Shown piece by piece: positions 62,101 to 64,000 of a stretch of 64,000 nucleotides of DNA. Source of the stretch: Papilionanthe hookeriana x Papilionanthe teres (lineage: Eukaryota > Streptophyta > Magnoliopsida > Asparagales > Orchidaceae); contig CM040429.1 of assembly GCA_022702705.1 (NCBI GenBank), forward strand, positions 114,119,943 to 114,183,942, read 5' to 3'. Below the pieces are notes generated by a model. That model was not told the origin of the DNA. It saw nothing but the letters and a program-made list of their open reading frames with translations, and made no database searches. The position numbers and the translations under genes were made by a program. Each line of letters starts with the position of its first letter. The first letter of the stretch is position 1.

Positions 62101-64000
62101 ACAAATTAAAAATGAAAATAACTCAAAATCAATCCTCCACTGTTCCATAGGATAATAGGAACCCTCATTAAAATTTTAAAGTTAATTGGAAATGGTTGAA
62201 CCTATTAAATCAATTTTCTAAATAACATAGCCTTTTCTGGAATTAAAAAATTCATAAAACCCAAAATATAATTCAAAAATTCACCAAATTGGTTTTGAGG
62301 GCTCTCTGATGTCAGAGGAGTCTAAGAAAATTAAAATTGGAATTTTTCTAAAAATTTCATTTTTCACCTATTATTGAATATTTTAATTATTAAAAATTAT
62401 AAAAATCACAAAAATATTAAAATTCACCAAATAAGTATTAAAATTCACCAAAATGTCATATTTGGTCTCCTAATCACTTGGGAACCAACCAAATATTTTT
62501 TCTAAGTGTCTAAGTAAAGATATTAAATTTTGAAGGTTTACGACAATTTTAAATATTAAAAAATGGATTTTCCAACCCTTTTACAAAAATAATTCTATAA
62601 ATTCATAGAAAAATCAAAAAAATATAAAATTTGTTTCTCTGAGTTCCTTTGGATTAGAGAGATTTAAGAAAAATATAAATCACCTAAATTTTATTTTATA
62701 ATTAATTAATACTCTAAAACTCAAAATAAATATAATAAATAAAATAAAATTCAAAAATCACCAAAATTAGTCCAAATGGTCCTCTAGTCAGTGGGAACTT
62801 CTAATAAATTTCCTCAGGATAGAAACTTCTTCTTGGTTATATTTTGAAATTTTCATTGAAAATCCCTATTTTCCACTAAAATAATTATATGAATCAATTT
62901 AAAAAAAGAAAAATCACATTTTCTCCTCTAATGTCTTAATTGACATGTGAGTGAGGTGACATAAAAGTTTCAAATTCATTTGAGCTTAATTTAATAATTT
63001 ATGAGATGAGTGAGTTTAAGAGCGCATAATAGTAATTAAGGAACTTAGACCTTAATTAAAATTTAGGCTTAACCAAAGGGAAGGGTAAACCTCTGATCTT
63101 AATTTTCCTCTTGGATGATTGAAACATAGGGAGTTATGGGATAGAAACGCATTAATCACCTTAAACATTAAAGAGGAAACTTTAATTAATTAAATCACCT
63201 AAACTTTGGAAGATTAATTAAGGCATGAATTATTATGATTAGGGAATGTCACATAAGCTAATTCTAATTCTTTAAATTGAATCCCTAATCAATGATTTGA
63301 TCAAATGTCATCAAGTTCTCATTAATTAAGCTATAAAAATGATAATTGAAACTAATAAAAAAAAGAAAAGGGAGATAATCTTGAAAATTTATAATCAAAC
63401 TAAAACTTAAAACATTAAAACTAATTTGAAGTTAGAAAATCAAAATAAAACAAACTTAAGATATCAAAACTAATCTGAAATTGTTTAAAACTTACATTAA
63501 AACAAATTTGGAACATTAAAGTTAATTTGGAACAATTCATAATAAAAATATTATAATTAAATTAAATAAGTTTTAAATATTAAAATTAATTTAAAATGTT
63601 AAGACCTTTAAAACTTAACTGAATTAAACAACTTGAATACTTTTCCAACTTAAAATAACTTAAAACATCTAAAAAAAGATATCAACCAAAACTTTATAAC
63701 TAAATTAAATCACTTTAAACCATTAACTTAAACTTTAAGTTAAGAATGGTTAAATTCTTTAATGAACTAACTTACCTCTAAAGGTTTTTCATTATTATAA
63801 CTCTTACGTGAAGCATCAAATGAAATGTCACCTTACTCATAGGATAATTAAACATCCAAATTCACTAAGCATGAGTCAAACAAAATCAGAACTCTAAGTA
63901 ACCTGGGTGATTAATTCACCACCATAATGAAACTAACTGAACTCGAAATAACCCCTAAAATGTTTAGGAAGATGTTCAGAATTAAGTTTCGAGCTCTTCC
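59103..64000 (+). repeat. Element D: partial plus-strand LTR of a related retrotransposon
   Basis: The sequence aligns along its length with element B's LTR from about 4898 to 9767, for example the CACCCATCCTAAACC start and the TAGTGAATAGAGGAGAA stretch. It lacks the first 290 bases of the LTR, being joined directly to the end of element C, and runs off the window. It differs from both B and C, so it is a third subfamily or a much older copy. No gene is seen. Confidence 0.85.

Overview
The window is plant nuclear DNA and, as far as I can read it, contains no ordinary host gene. It is almost entirely a nest of related Ty3/gypsy LTR retrotransposons of the Tat (Tat/Ogre/Retand-like) clade. The evidence is a Retrotrans_gag-type capsid region, an aspartic protease with a DPGAS motif, a reverse transcriptase with YVDD, a first RNase H, a second archaeal-type RNase H ahead of the integrase, a non-initiator-Met primer site and LTRs of 6-7 kb. 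A seed plant is the natural host; I cannot name the species.

Layout. Element A (minus strand) lies at 1-4606 and continues at 30738 to about 32080. Element B (plus strand, 4607-30732, 26.1 kb) is inserted inside A's integrase gene, with LTRs at 4607-11455 and 24053-30732 and a perfect 5-bp target duplication (GAGGG, 4602-4606 and 30733-30737). Element C (minus strand, about 32081-59102) has its 3' LTR on the left and 5' LTR on the right. Element D (59103-64000) is part of a plus-strand LTR that runs off the window. The flanks of C do not match each other (A's RT on the left, D's LTR on the right), so that edge was made by deletion or recombination.

The notable feature is a third gene, placed after integrase in the env position and in sense orientation, in all three elements with internal sequence. 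It joins a short uncharacterised N-terminal domain and a basic linker to an AlkB-like 2-oxoglutarate/Fe(II) oxygenase domain that looks like the plant ALKBH9/ALKBH10 RNA m6A demethylases. The HxD, distal His and RxxxxxR residues are kept in B and C. In C the oxygenase domain is one open frame of 246 codons while gag and pol are broken. A polypyrimidine tract plus CAG sits directly before the ATG in B and C, which suggests expression from a spliced subgenomic RNA, as for env in retroviruses.

Several non-coding structures recur in B and C: a 16-nt perfect complementarity between the 5' leader and the polypurine tract (a possible 5'-3' panhandle), a run of four hairpins near the LTR 3' end with paired substitutions, a hairpin before the polypurine tract, and unrelated tandem arrays in the 3' UTR (82-bp units in C, 90-bp and shorter units in B).

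All copies look decayed by stops and frameshifts. B looks older than C: its two LTRs differ visibly more (by eye roughly 8-10% against about 2% in short samples). Boundaries of broken domains are approximate because they were read by eye.
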